DNA of 64,000 nucleotides from Halobacteriales archaeon QH_7_65_31. Lineage in GTDB: Archaea; Halobacteriota; Halobacteria; Halobacteriales; Haloarculaceae. Shown one piece after another: positions 17,358 to 25,492 of this stretch (positions are counted from its first letter, which is position 1; each line of letters starts with the position of its first letter). A model generated the notes under the pieces. The model was not told the origin of the DNA and did not search any database. It was given only the letters and a program-made list of their open reading frames with translations. The stretch spans positions 124,001 to 188,000 of the forward strand of contig PXQU01000001.1 in NCBI GenBank assembly GCA_003021785.1, given 5' to 3'. The position numbers and the translations under genes were made by a program.

Positions 17358-17531
17358 TCAGCTCGGCGTCCAGCCACAGACCGTACACTCGGAGGCGTCC
17401 ATCTCGTGGAGACCGCCGCAGTCAGGACAGCGCTTCTTGTTGTAGTCCTCCTCCCACGCCGGCGTCTCGGTTTCCGACTCGTGGCCTCTGTCCGCGAGGA
17501 ACTCGTCGAAGATGTCGTTTGCGGTCGCCAT
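17358..17531 (-). CDS. 57-aa zinc-ribbon protein (HVO_0416-like), missed by the ORF track
   Basis: Translated by hand from the minus strand: MATANDIFDEFLADRGHESE, then 'DYNKKRCPDCGGLHEMDASE' and CTVCGWTPS. Two CxxCG knuckles (CPDCG and CTVCG) make one zinc ribbon at the C-terminus; the N-terminal 30 residues are acidic. It strongly resembles the haloarchaeal small zinc-finger proteins I recall as the HVO_0416 family. Too short for the track, and the antisense ORFs over it are shadows. It lies between rimI and the M32 carboxypeptidase on the same strand. Confidence 0.85.
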   Translation of the reverse strand: MATANDIFDEFLADRGHESETETPAWEEDYNKKRCPDCGGLHEMDASECTVCGWTPS

Positions 17532-17607
17532 ACGGGTAGAACAACGGGCGGGAGAGAATTAAATGTGTGGTACATCGTGCCACAATGAGAGCCGGCACTC
17601 GACGCAG

Positions 17608-19104
17608 TTAGAGCCCGTACAGCGCGGAGAACTTCTGTTCGGCGTACTCGATGAAGGCGTCCGCGGACAGCGGCTCGCCCGTCGCCACCTCGACGAGCTC
17701 GTCGGCGGTGTACCGCTGGCCGTGACGGTGGAGGTGGTCGGTCTGCCACTCCCAGAGCTTCCCGAACGCCTCGTCGCGGATACAGCTCTCGACGTCGATA
17801 TCTTCTTCCATCGCGGCCGTCAGCTGTGCCGCGAGCACGCTCCCGACGGTGTAGCTGGGGAACCCACCGAACCGGGTCGTCCAGTGGATATCCTGGAGCG
17901 GGCCGGCGGCGTCGTCCTCGGGCGTGACGCCGAGATACTCGTCCATCTTCTCGTTCCAGCGAGCCGGGATCTCGTCGACGGTGAGGTCGCCGTCGAGATA
18001 CGACTGCTCGATCTCGTGGCGGAGGATGATGTGGAGGTGATACGTCAACTCGTCGGCCTCGACGCGGATCGCGTTCGTCGGCGTGATGCGGTTCGCGGCC
18101 TCGTACGCCTCCCGAACGGTGAGATCGTCGACGCCGGAGAGATGTCGCTTGAACGTCGGGAGGAACGTCTCCCAGAAGGCGCGCGTTCGCCCGACGTGGT
18201 TCTCCCAGAAGCGCGACTGCGACTCGTGGACCTCACCGCGGGCCGTGCCGAGGGGCGTCCCGTAGGCGTCGTCGGAGAGCCCGAGCGCGTAGCTCGCGTG
18301 ACCGAACTCGTGGATGGTGGCCGTCAGCCCGTCGAGGGGGTCCGTCTCCTTGTACCGGGTCGTGATGCGCGCGTCGAACTGCGTGCCCGAGGTGAACGGA
18401 TGTGCCGACTCGTCGAGACGGCCGCGGTCGTCGGGGTAGCCGAGGAACTCGGCGACGGCCTCGTTCAGCGACGCCTGCTCGCTCGCGGGGAACGTCCGGT
18501 CGACGAAGGGGTCCGCAAGGTCGTCACCGTTGGCCCTGATGTCGTCGATGAGCGGGACGAGCCGCTCCTTCAGGTCGGCGAAGATCTCTTCGACCGTCTC
18601 CAGCGGAAGCGTCGGCATGCCGCCGTCGTACAGCGTCGGATACGTCGGAGCGTCGGGCGCGATGTGGTCCGCGCGCTCGATCCGTAGCTCGCGCAGCTCG
18701 TCCAGCGTCGGCGCGAACGCGTCCCACTCGCTGTCGGCCTTCGCCGACTGCCACGTCGCCTGTGCGTCGGCGGAGGCCGCCGCGTGCCGTTCGACCAGCT
18801 CGCTCGGGACGCTCGTCGCCCGGTCGTGTTCGCGTCGCAGCTCTCGGACGACCGCCTGCTTGTCCTCCTCCAGTGAACCCGCCTCACAGCGGTCGAGCAG
18901 CTCGCCCATCTCGTCGTCGGTGAGCAGCTCGTGTGTGACACCGGACAGGGCAGAGAGCTGTTCGGCTCGGGCGGTCGCGCCGCCGTCTGGCATCGTCACC
19001 TGCTGGTCCCAGCCGAGCACACCGCCGGCGTCTCGGAGATAGGTGAGTCGTTCGATGCGATCGAGCAGCGCGTCGTACGCGTCCGTCGGTTGCAGCTCCT
19101 GCAT
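17608..19104 (-). CDS. M32 family metallocarboxypeptidase (Taq carboxypeptidase type)
   Basis: 498 aa from MQELQPTDAYDALLDRIER. Zinc site 'TIHEFGHASYALG' (HExxH, about residue 264) and the later family motif 'EVHESQSRFWENHVGR', which supplies the third ligand region. Mostly helical, cytoplasmic, releases C-terminal amino acids and works as a dimer in known members. The start removes about 155 track residues derived from intergenic DNA. The N-terminal 'YLRDAGGVLGWDQQVTMP' is characteristic of the family. Confidence 0.95.
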   Translation of the reverse strand: MQELQPTDAYDALLDRIERLTYLRDAGGVLGWDQQVTMPDGGATARAEQLSALSGVTHELLTDDEMGELLDRCEAGSLEEDKQAVVRELRREHDRATSVPSELVERHAAASADAQATWQSAKADSEWDAFAPTLDELRELRIERADHIAPDAPTYPTLYDGGMPTLPLETVEEIFADLKERLVPLIDDIRANGDDLADPFVDRTFPASEQASLNEAVAEFLGYPDDRGRLDESAHPFTSGTQFDARITTRYKETDPLDGLTATIHEFGHASYALGLSDDAYGTPLGTARGEVHESQSRFWENHVGRTRAFWETFLPTFKRHLSGVDDLTVREAYEAANRITPTNAIRVEADELTYHLHIILRHEIEQSYLDGDLTVDEIPARWNEKMDEYLGVTPEDDAAGPLQDIHWTTRFGGFPSYTVGSVLAAQLTAAMEEDIDVESCIRDEAFGKLWEWQTDHLHRHGQRYTADELVEVATGEPLSADAFIEYAEQKFSALYGL

Positions 19105-19344
19105 ACGTGATAAACTGTGTGTCACGGTATCAATCCACTGGTCGGGGAGCGGGGACCGACCGGTTGCGGAGGCGGCGTGCGGGGACGCGGGACGGCGCGC
19201 GATCGATATGCCGTGCGAGGCGGGATCGAAGGAGCTGGGGCGTTCCGTCGGCTGTCGTGTCGTCGCCGGTCGGCTCACTCGCGGTCGAAGAGCACCCTCA
19301 CAGAAGCCACGGCACTTATACGGGACGATCCTGTTTCTGTTTGT

Positions 19345-21186
19345 ATGACTGACGACACGCAGCTGACCCGGCTGTTCGGTGGGCCCGGCAGCGGGAAGAC
19401 CACCGCGCTGCTCGACCGCGTCGACGAGATGCTCGACGACGGCGTCGACGTGCGCGACATCCTCGTCGTCTCCTACACGCGCGCCGCGGCCACGGAGATC
19501 CGCGAACGGCTCGCCGACCGGCTCGACCGCTCGCCCAAGTCGCTGAAGGGGAACGTCGCGACCATGCACGCGAAGGCGTACGAGCTGCTCGATCTGTCGC
19601 GCAGCGACGTGGTCGGCGAGGACGAGAAGAAGGAGTTCTGTTCGGAGTACGGCATCGAGTTCGAGGGCGAGTACGACTCGAACCGACGGCGCTCCTCGCG
19701 GTCGACGACCATCGGCAACAAGATCCTCGCCACCTCCGAGTGGCTCCAGCGCACCCGCCGTGACGTGGCCGACTGGTACGACGTCCCCTTCCAGTGGGAC
19801 ATCGACGAGGTCAGGCTTCCGCCCGAGAAGGACCCCAACTCACAGACCGGCAACAAGTACACGCCGACGTGGTCCTCTGACGACGACCGCATCGACGTGC
19901 CGGAGGTCATCCGGGCGTGGCGCGCGTACAAGGGCGAACACGGCGTCGTCGGCTTCGCGGATATGCTCGAACGCGTCACGCAGCGGTCGCTCGTTCCCAA
20001 CGTCGATCACCTCGTCATCGACGAGTTTCAGGACATCACGACGCTGCAACACGACGCGTATCAGGAGTGGCGACCGCACATGGACTCGGTCCTCATCGCC
20101 GGCGACGACGATCAGGTGGTCTACGCGTGGCAGGGGGCCGACCCCGCGCTCCTGCTCGAAGCCGATCCCGACGAGGACGTCGTTCTCCCGAACTCCTACC
20201 GACTACCGTCGAACGTCCTCAACGTCGTCAACCGACAGATCCGCCACATCGGGAAGCGACAGGAGAAAGACCTCAACCCCCGCAAGGAGGGCGGAACCGT
20301 CGAGGGGATCCGCTCGCCGTCGATGTACGATCTGACGCGCAACGTCCGTGACACCGTCGAGGCGACCGACGACGAGACGGTCATGGTGCTGTTTCGCGCG
20401 CGCTACCAGCTGTTCCAGTTCATGGAGGAGTTCACCTCGCTCGGGATCCCGTACACCTCCCTGACGGACATCCGGATGTGGACCGACCGGCTACAGGGGT
20501 ACGTCAGCGCGATCGAGAAGACGACCGACGAGGCGCATCTGACCGGCCTTGAAGCGCGGCGACTCGCTGAGATGCTCGCCGATTCCGCCTTCGGAACGAA
20601 GGAGCGCGACGACCTCTTCGACGCGCTCGATGACCTCAAGGACAGGAACGACGCCCGTCTGGAGGAGTTCGAGGTCAGTCCCGAGTTCGTCGAGGAGTAC
20701 GCGCCGTTCACGCCGGGCGTCGACGGCGCGTCGGATATGCTCACCCGCACCTCGAACTTTCAGGAGCGGTCCGTCGACGCCTACTTCGACGGGCCGTATC
20801 AGGGGACGGACGCCGACCGCGTCCGCGTCGGCACGATCCACTCCGCGAAGGGCCGCGAGGCCGACCACGTCTTCGTCTGTACGGACCTCACGGAGAAGGT
20901 GGTCGAGCAGATGGCGGCGAGCGTCGATCCCGAGACGCTCCCGGATGACGCGACCTTCGAGAAGGGGACCGACCCCGTGCCCGTGTTGACGGACAACGAA
21001 CGCCGGGTCTTCTACGTCGGGATGTCGCGTGCCCGCGAGCGGCTCGTCCTGCTGGAGAATCTCGTCGACGGCGCGCCGACGCTCCCGCTCGACGTGCTCA
21101 TCGACGACGCGCCGAGTGAGCTGTCGCTCGCGGAGTTCATCGAGCAGGCACAGGAGCCGCTGGAGCGGCCCGAACCGGCCGACTAA
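19345..21186 (+). CDS. UvrD/Rep-type superfamily 1 DNA helicase
   Basis: 613 aa from MTDDTQLTRLFGGPGSGKTT. Motif I GGPGSGKTTALLD; motif II 'HLVIDEFQDITTLQHD' (DEFQD); motif III 'IAGDDDQVVYAWQGAD'; motif V-like 'VRVGTIHSAKGREADHVFV'; motif VI 'RRVFYVGMSRARERLVLL'. All SF1A signatures are present, so it is probably an active 3'-5' helicase in repair or replication restart. The track start lies upstream in low-complexity sequence and is rejected. No nuclease domain is fused. Confidence 0.94.
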   Translation: MTDDTQLTRLFGGPGSGKTTALLDRVDEMLDDGVDVRDILVVSYTRAAATEIRERLADRLDRSPKSLKGNVATMHAKAYELLDLSRSDVVGEDEKKEFCSEYGIEFEGEYDSNRRRSSRSTTIGNKILATSEWLQRTRRDVADWYDVPFQWDIDEVRLPPEKDPNSQTGNKYTPTWSSDDDRIDVPEVIRAWRAYKGEHGVVGFADMLERVTQRSLVPNVDHLVIDEFQDITTLQHDAYQEWRPHMDSVLIAGDDDQVVYAWQGADPALLLEADPDEDVVLPNSYRLPSNVLNVVNRQIRHIGKRQEKDLNPRKEGGTVEGIRSPSMYDLTRNVRDTVEATDDETVMVLFRARYQLFQFMEEFTSLGIPYTSLTDIRMWTDRLQGYVSAIEKTTDEAHLTGLEARRLAEMLADSAFGTKERDDLFDALDDLKDRNDARLEEFEVSPEFVEEYAPFTPGVDGASDMLTRTSNFQERSVDAYFDGPYQGTDADRVRVGTIHSAKGREADHVFVCTDLTEKVVEQMAASVDPETLPDDATFEKGTDPVPVLTDNERRVFYVGMSRARERLVLLENLVDGAPTLPLDVLIDDAPSELSLAEFIEQAQEPLERPEPAD

Positions 21187-21422
21187 TCCTCGTCCGGCTC
21201 TTCGACGACCGCACCGACCGTCTTCTCCGCCACCAGCCCCGGGATATCGGTCGGCGTCGTGAGATACTCCTCGACGAGTACCATCGCCGCCGCGACCGCG
21301 AGCACGATACTCCCGACCAGACGCTCACCGGCGAGCAGCTGCTCGATACCGAAGATGACGAGCGGCACGGCCAGCGCGACGGTCGCCGCCAGCCCGACGG
21401 TGCTCAGGATAGACCGCGCCAT
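21183..21422 (-). CDS. small two-helix membrane protein
   Basis: 79 aa from MARSILSTVGLAATV. Two hydrophobic helices ('TVALAVPLVIFGIEQLL' and 'GSIVLAVAAAMVLVEEYL') are followed by an acidic tail 'TPTDIPGLVAEKTVGAVVEE'. Its stop overlaps the end of the helicase gene by 4 nt, tail to tail. It is divergent from riboflavin synthase. I know such proteins recur beside ribE in haloarchaea but cannot assign a function. Confidence 0.75.
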   Translation of the reverse strand: MARSILSTVGLAATVALAVPLVIFGIEQLLAGERLVGSIVLAVAAAMVLVEEYLTTPTDIPGLVAEKTVGAVVEEPDED

Positions 21423-21518
21423 ACCATCAGTGGGTCGCGGGTGACCGAAAACGCTCGGATTCGTCGTCTTAGATGCGAGAACCCGAACGCATTTGCCTCG
21501 TCTCGCGGTAACTCGGAT

Positions 21519-22118
21519 GTGTTCACCGGAATCATCGAGACGACGGGCGAGCTGCTCGCCCGCGAGCAGACGACCGACGGCGTTCGGCTGCGACTGGCCG
21601 CTCCGTTCGCCGGCGAGCTCGATCACGGGCAGTCGGTCGCGGTGTCGGGCGCGTGTCTCACCGTCGAGGAGACGACCGACGACTCCTTTACCGTCTTCCT
21701 CGCCGATGAGACCGTCGACGTGACGTATCTCGGCGATCTCGCCGTCGGCGAGCGCGTGAACCTCGAACGCGCACTCCCTGCGGAGGGTCGCTTCGACGGT
21801 CACGTCGTTCAAGGCCACGTCGACGGCGTCGGCGAGGTCACCGGTATCGAACAGGTGGGCGGTGAGGACGGCGACTGGTACTTCGAGTTCACGCTGCCCG
21901 AGACGATGGGCCGGTACGTCGTCTCGAAAGGCTCGATCACCATCGACGGGATCTCCCTGACGGTCGCCGATCTCGACGGCGAGTACGTCGCGGTCGCCGT
22001 CATTCCGGCGACGTACGAGATCACGACGCTCTCGGAGAAGTCGGTCGGCGACCCGGTCCATCTCGAAGTGGACGTCATCGCGAAGTACGTCGAGTCCATC
22101 ACCGAACAGTACGCGTGA
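21519..22118 (+). CDS. ribE: riboflavin synthase, alpha-type
   Basis: 199 aa using a GTG start (VFTGIIETTGELL), which places the universally conserved 'FTGII' at the N-terminus; the track's longer ORF is rejected. The enzyme dismutates two lumazines to riboflavin. The two tandem lumazine-binding barrels are visible through internal repeats: 'GQSVAVSGACLTVEE' and 'VHLE' in the first half against 'KGSITIDGISLTVAD' in the second, with 'DGHVVQGHVDGVGEV' between. Most methanogens use an unrelated riboflavin synthase, so this bacterial-type enzyme fits haloarchaea. No other rib genes are adjacent. Confidence 0.93.
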   Translation: MFTGIIETTGELLAREQTTDGVRLRLAAPFAGELDHGQSVAVSGACLTVEETTDDSFTVFLADETVDVTYLGDLAVGERVNLERALPAEGRFDGHVVQGHVDGVGEVTGIEQVGGEDGDWYFEFTLPETMGRYVVSKGSITIDGISLTVADLDGEYVAVAVIPATYEITTLSEKSVGDPVHLEVDVIAKYVESITEQYA

Positions 22119-22162
22119 AACGCGTGACATCGCGTGCTCAGGTCACGCTACGCGCCACGGTA

Positions 22163-22181
22163 CGCTTTAGCCTCTGGCTAA
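22163..22181 (+). promoter_or_regulatory. TATA box overlapping a palindromic operator candidate for the toxin-antitoxin operon
   Basis: A TATA-like core (gcttta) sits about 29 nt upstream of the ATG at 22195. Partly overlapping it, and lying between it and the expected transcription start, is a perfect 6-3-6 inverted repeat, TTAGCC-TCT-GGCTAA (22167-22181). Binding there would block the promoter, as expected for autorepression by a toxin-antitoxin complex. Confidence 0.45.
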
Positions 22182-22194
22182 CCAACTTATCTGC

Positions 22195-22479
22195 ATGAGC
22201 CGGCAACAGTATCGAATCATCCCGGGGACGGAATCCGACATTCACGGCGAGCCGCATATCAGTGGGAGTCGAATGACAGTCCGGCACGTTCATGCCCGAG
22301 TAGAGGGGCGAGGGCTTCGTCCCGAGACCGTCGCACAGCAGCATAACGTCGACGTCGGAGAGGTGTACGATGCTCTCGCGTACTACCACCGGAATCAGGA
22401 GGAGATGCAGGCAGTCGAGACTCGACATGAACGCGCCGCCGCCGCTGCCGCTGAGCGTTCCCCGGCCCCTGAGGAATGA
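22195..22479 (+). CDS. DUF433 antitoxin-like protein (VapB45-type)
   Basis: 94 aa. 'SDIHGEPHISGSRMTVRHVHARVEGRGLRPETVAQQHNVDVGEVYDALAYYHRN' is the DUF433 pattern: GxP.I.GTRi.V and a helix-turn-helix of homeodomain-like fold. Such proteins are encoded immediately before DUF5615 PIN-like toxins, as here, and act as antitoxins and repressors. The stop overlaps the toxin start (ATGA). The Ala-rich C-terminus (RAAAAAAERS) may be the toxin-binding tail. Confidence 0.88.
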   Translation: MSRQQYRIIPGTESDIHGEPHISGSRMTVRHVHARVEGRGLRPETVAQQHNVDVGEVYDALAYYHRNQEEMQAVETRHERAAAAAAERSPAPEE

Positions 22480-22817
22480 CGTACCGGCTCCTGCTCGATG
22501 AGAATATCGAATATCAGACCCGTCACCGGCTCCGGAGCCACGGACACGATACAGAGCACGTCGATGATCTGGCGAGTATCGGGAAAGGAAGCGACGACCA
22601 CAGCATCGCTGCCTACTGCACCCGTGAAACCCGTCTCGTCGTCACGTACGACGATGATTTCGTACTCGAAATCGACGAGTCGGCGCACGATGATGTTCTG
22701 TACGTGAACGATGCGACCGTCTCGGCGAAAGCCGTCGCGGACGCCATTCACCGCTTGTCATCTCAGTACCCGCAGCCACAGATACGAGACGTGGTGTACC
22801 TCGATCAGTGGATGTGA
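22476..22817 (+). CDS. DUF5615 PIN-like toxin (predicted RNase)
   Basis: 113 aa. 'MTYRLLLDENIEYQTRHRLRSHGHDTEHV' with the DEN acidic motif, 'DDHSIAAYCTRETRLVVTYDDDF' with the second acidic cluster (DDD), and a C-terminal 'VVYLD'. These match the DUF5615/Mut7-C-like PIN fold whose acidic residues would bind the catalytic metal. Paired and translationally coupled with the DUF433 gene. Known relatives are predicted ribonuclease toxins; activity here is inferred. Confidence 0.87.
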   Translation: MTYRLLLDENIEYQTRHRLRSHGHDTEHVDDLASIGKGSDDHSIAAYCTRETRLVVTYDDDFVLEIDESAHDDVLYVNDATVSAKAVADAIHRLSSQYPQPQIRDVVYLDQWM

Positions 22818-22888
22818 GTTGCTGTCGCTTCGGGCAGCCCTGCGAGCGCTCTCCGTGTTTTTATAGTGTCGACGCCCCTCCGATCCGT

Positions 22889-24748
22889 ATGGAGATTCTT
22901 CCGGACACGAGCGCGGTCGTCGATGGCCGTGTGTCCGAGCGCGACGACGTGACACACGTCTACGTGCCGAACGCCGTCGTCGCCGAGCTGGAGTCACAGG
23001 CGAATCAGGGGCGCGATTCCGGGTGGGCTGGACTCGAAGAGCTACAGCGGCTCGCCGAGGCGGCCGACGCCGCCGAGCTCTCGGTCGAGTACGTCGGTCG
23101 CCGTCCGACCCACGACGAGACCGAGGGAGCGGACGAGGGTGATATCGATGCGCTGATCCGCGAGCTGGCGGCGGACCACGACGCGACGTTGCTCACCAGC
23201 GACAGGGTGCAGGCGGAGGTCGGCGAGGCGATGAGTCTCACCGTCGAGTACGTCGAGCCGAAGGTGGAGACGACCGACGACGGCGACACGGGCCTCGATA
23301 TCGAACGGTACTTCGACGAGCAGACGATGTCCGTCCATCTGAAGACCGGCGTCGCGCCGATGGCGAAACGCGGCGAGATCGGCGATATCGGCTACGGCCC
23401 GATCAGAGAGGAGCCGCTGTCGGAGGCAGAGACGCTCGCGCTCGCGAACGACGTCGAATCGACCGCACGCGCCTCCTCGCGCGGCTTCGTCGAGCTCGAA
23501 GAGCCGGGGATGGCGATCATCCAGTACGCCGACTACCGTATCGCCGTCGCCCGGCCGCCGTTCGCCGACGGCATCGAGATCACCGCCGTCCGACCGATCG
23601 CCTCGCCGACGCTCGACGAGTACGACCTCCCCGGAGGGCTGCGCGACCGGTTCACCGAACAGCAGCGCGGGGTGTTGCTCTCCGGCTCGCCCGGGGCCGG
23701 CAAGTCCACGTTCGCGCAGGCGGTCGCCGAGTTCCTCGCCGACTCGGAGTTCGCCGTCAAGACGATGGAGAAGCCGCGTGATCTCCAAGTCGACGACCAC
23801 ATCACCCAGTACACCGAACTCCGCGGGTCGATGGAACGAACCGCCGACTCGCTGTTGATGGTGCGGCCGGACTACACCATCTACGACGAGGTGCGCAAAA
23901 CGTCGGACTTCAACACCTTCGCCGATATGCGACTCGCCGGGGTGGGGATGATCGGCGTCGTCCACGCCACCCGTGCGATCGACGCGCTCCAGCGGCTCGT
24001 CGGCCGGGTCGAGCTGGGGATGATCCCGCAGGTCGTCGATACGGTCGTCTACATCGAAGCCGGCGGCGTGGACACCGTCTACGAGATCGAGACGCAGGTG
24101 AAGGTCCCGCACGGCCTGATAGAGGAGGACCTCACCCGGCCAGTGGTCGTCATCTCCGATTACGAGACCGGCGAGCCGGCATACGAGATTTACACGTTCA
24201 ATCAGCAGGTCGTCACCGTCCCGCTCGAAGACGGTGACGAACAGGAGTCGGGCGTCAGCCGCATCGCGAGAGACGAGATCGAGCGAGAGATCAGCTCCGT
24301 CGCGTACGGGCAGGTAGAGGTCGAGATAACGAGTGACAACACCGCGACCGTCTACGTCTCGGACGAGGACATCTCGTCGGTCATCGGGAAGGGCGGCGGT
24401 CGCATCACCGATATCGAAAACCGGCTCGGCATGGAGCTTGACGTGCGAACGCTCGACGAGTACACCGGCGGCTTCGGTGAGCGCAGTAGCGGTGGCGGTA
24501 ACAGCAGCCACGCTGGCAGCAGTAGTCAGGGCGAGATCGTCACGCCCGAGATCACCTCACGGCATATCGTGCTCCCCGTCGAGGGACACCCGGGGGAGAC
24601 GGTCGAGGTGCAGGCCGGCGGAAAGTATCTGTTCACGGCGACCGTCTCGCAGGGCGGCGAGGTGCAGATCTCGCGGGGAAGCGGGCTCGCCGACGAACTG
24701 GAGACGGCAGTCGATCGCGGTCAGCAGGTCACGGTCTCACCGCAGTGA
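22889..24748 (+). CDS. PINc domain - PilT-type ATPase - KH domain protein
   Basis: 619 aa from MEILPDTSAVVDGRVSERD. Order: N-terminal PIN (about 1-135; acidic residues in PDTSAVVDGRV and 'LLTSDRVQAEV'), then a secretion-type ATPase with Walker A 'VLLSGSPGAGKSTFAQAVAE' (about 270) and 'YDEVRKTSDFNTFADMRLAG' as the Walker B region, and a KH domain with 'SVIGKGGGRITDIENRLGM' (about 510) followed by a Ser/Gly linker and a TRAM-like end. This archaeal family (PINc/VapC-ATPase) is thought to handle RNA; a precise role is not established. Its own promoter region begins just after the toxin gene. Confidence 0.92.
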   Translation: MEILPDTSAVVDGRVSERDDVTHVYVPNAVVAELESQANQGRDSGWAGLEELQRLAEAADAAELSVEYVGRRPTHDETEGADEGDIDALIRELAADHDATLLTSDRVQAEVGEAMSLTVEYVEPKVETTDDGDTGLDIERYFDEQTMSVHLKTGVAPMAKRGEIGDIGYGPIREEPLSEAETLALANDVESTARASSRGFVELEEPGMAIIQYADYRIAVARPPFADGIEITAVRPIASPTLDEYDLPGGLRDRFTEQQRGVLLSGSPGAGKSTFAQAVAEFLADSEFAVKTMEKPRDLQVDDHITQYTELRGSMERTADSLLMVRPDYTIYDEVRKTSDFNTFADMRLAGVGMIGVVHATRAIDALQRLVGRVELGMIPQVVDTVVYIEAGGVDTVYEIETQVKVPHGLIEEDLTRPVVVISDYETGEPAYEIYTFNQQVVTVPLEDGDEQESGVSRIARDEIEREISSVAYGQVEVEITSDNTATVYVSDEDISSVIGKGGGRITDIENRLGMELDVRTLDEYTGGFGERSSGGGNSSHAGSSSQGEIVTPEITSRHIVLPVEGHPGETVEVQAGGKYLFTATVSQGGEVQISRGSGLADELETAVDRGQQVTVSPQ

Positions 24749-24752
24749 GCGG

Positions 24753-25025
24753 TCAGTCGTCCGCGGCGGCGACGGTCTCGGTCGACTGCTCGTCGGTGTC
24801 GGTGAGCTCGTACAGGTTCTGTCTGGCGTCGGCGAAGTAGACGTCTTCGCTCACCACGTCGATGGCTTCGAGCCGTTCGAGGGCGTACCGAACGGTTCGG
24901 GCCGACAGCATCGACTCCTCGACGATCCCCTTCTGGGTCATCGGGCCGTCGTACTCCAGTACCTTGTAGACGAGCTTGGCGCTCGGAGGGAGGTCGGCGA
25001 CTGTCTCCCCATCAGAGTCACTCAT
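24753..25025 (-). CDS. MarR/TrmB-like winged-helix regulator
   Basis: 90 aa from MSDSDGETVADLPPSAKLVY. 'AKLVYKVLEYDGPMTQKGIVEESMLSARTVRYALERLEAIDVVSEDVYF' is a classical winged helix, ending in 'YFADARQNLYELTDTDEQS'. The length and tail resemble widespread haloarchaeal MarR-like proteins. Convergent with the PIN-ATPase gene with a 4-nt gap. Target unknown. Confidence 0.82.
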   Translation of the reverse strand: MSDSDGETVADLPPSAKLVYKVLEYDGPMTQKGIVEESMLSARTVRYALERLEAIDVVSEDVYFADARQNLYELTDTDEQSTETVAAADD

Positions 25026-25177
25026 GCTGTCTTCAAGCACGCGCCGTGACGGCATAAACGTGAAGGTGAGCTATTGCTAACCGCCTCATGGCAGAGCCGA
25101 CAGCGCCGAAACCCCCCGCGAGACGGTGGTGTTGCGGCTTCGAATCGCTTTTGCCGTCGGGGCAAGGACGGGGTGAC

Positions 25178-25492
25178 ATGGCGACCGACAATAGTGGCCG
25201 CTTCTCCTCGCATATGCGTGGCGTCGTGGTCACATCGTTCGCGTGCTCGATGGGGCTTGTCGCTGCGGTCGCGTCGTCGGTCGTGACGGCCGGTCTCGAC
25301 GCACCCGCGACCAGTAGCCAAGCACTGTACGTGCTGGTGGGCGCGGTTCTCGTGCAGTTTCCCGTGCTGTCGGTTATCGGTATCGACATGGACGAGTTCT
25401 CCGCGAAGGATTACCTCTACGTCGCGTTCATGACCTTCGCGCTCTGGTTCATCAGCTGGGGGATCCTGCTGACCACAGGGAGTACGTTCTGA
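25178..25492 (+). CDS. EMC6-like membrane protein
   Basis: 104 aa from MATDNSGRFSSHMRGVVVTS. Three hydrophobic segments: 'GVVVTSFACSMGLVAAVASSV', 'ALYVLVGAVLVQFPVLSVIG' and 'YLYVAFMTFALWFISWGILL'. Archaeal EMC6-like proteins of this form are commonly found next to rli and may help insert membrane proteins. Its stop overlaps the RLI start by one base (TGATG), so the two are coupled. The track's upstream extension is rejected. Confidence 0.8.
   Translation: MATDNSGRFSSHMRGVVVTSFACSMGLVAAVASSVVTAGLDAPATSSQALYVLVGAVLVQFPVLSVIGIDMDEFSAKDYLYVAFMTFALWFISWGILLTTGSTF

Noticed and set aside
23042-24511. 489-aa minus-strand ORF antisense to the PIN-ATPase-KH gene
   Set aside because: Composition and position mark it as a shadow of a well-supported gene.
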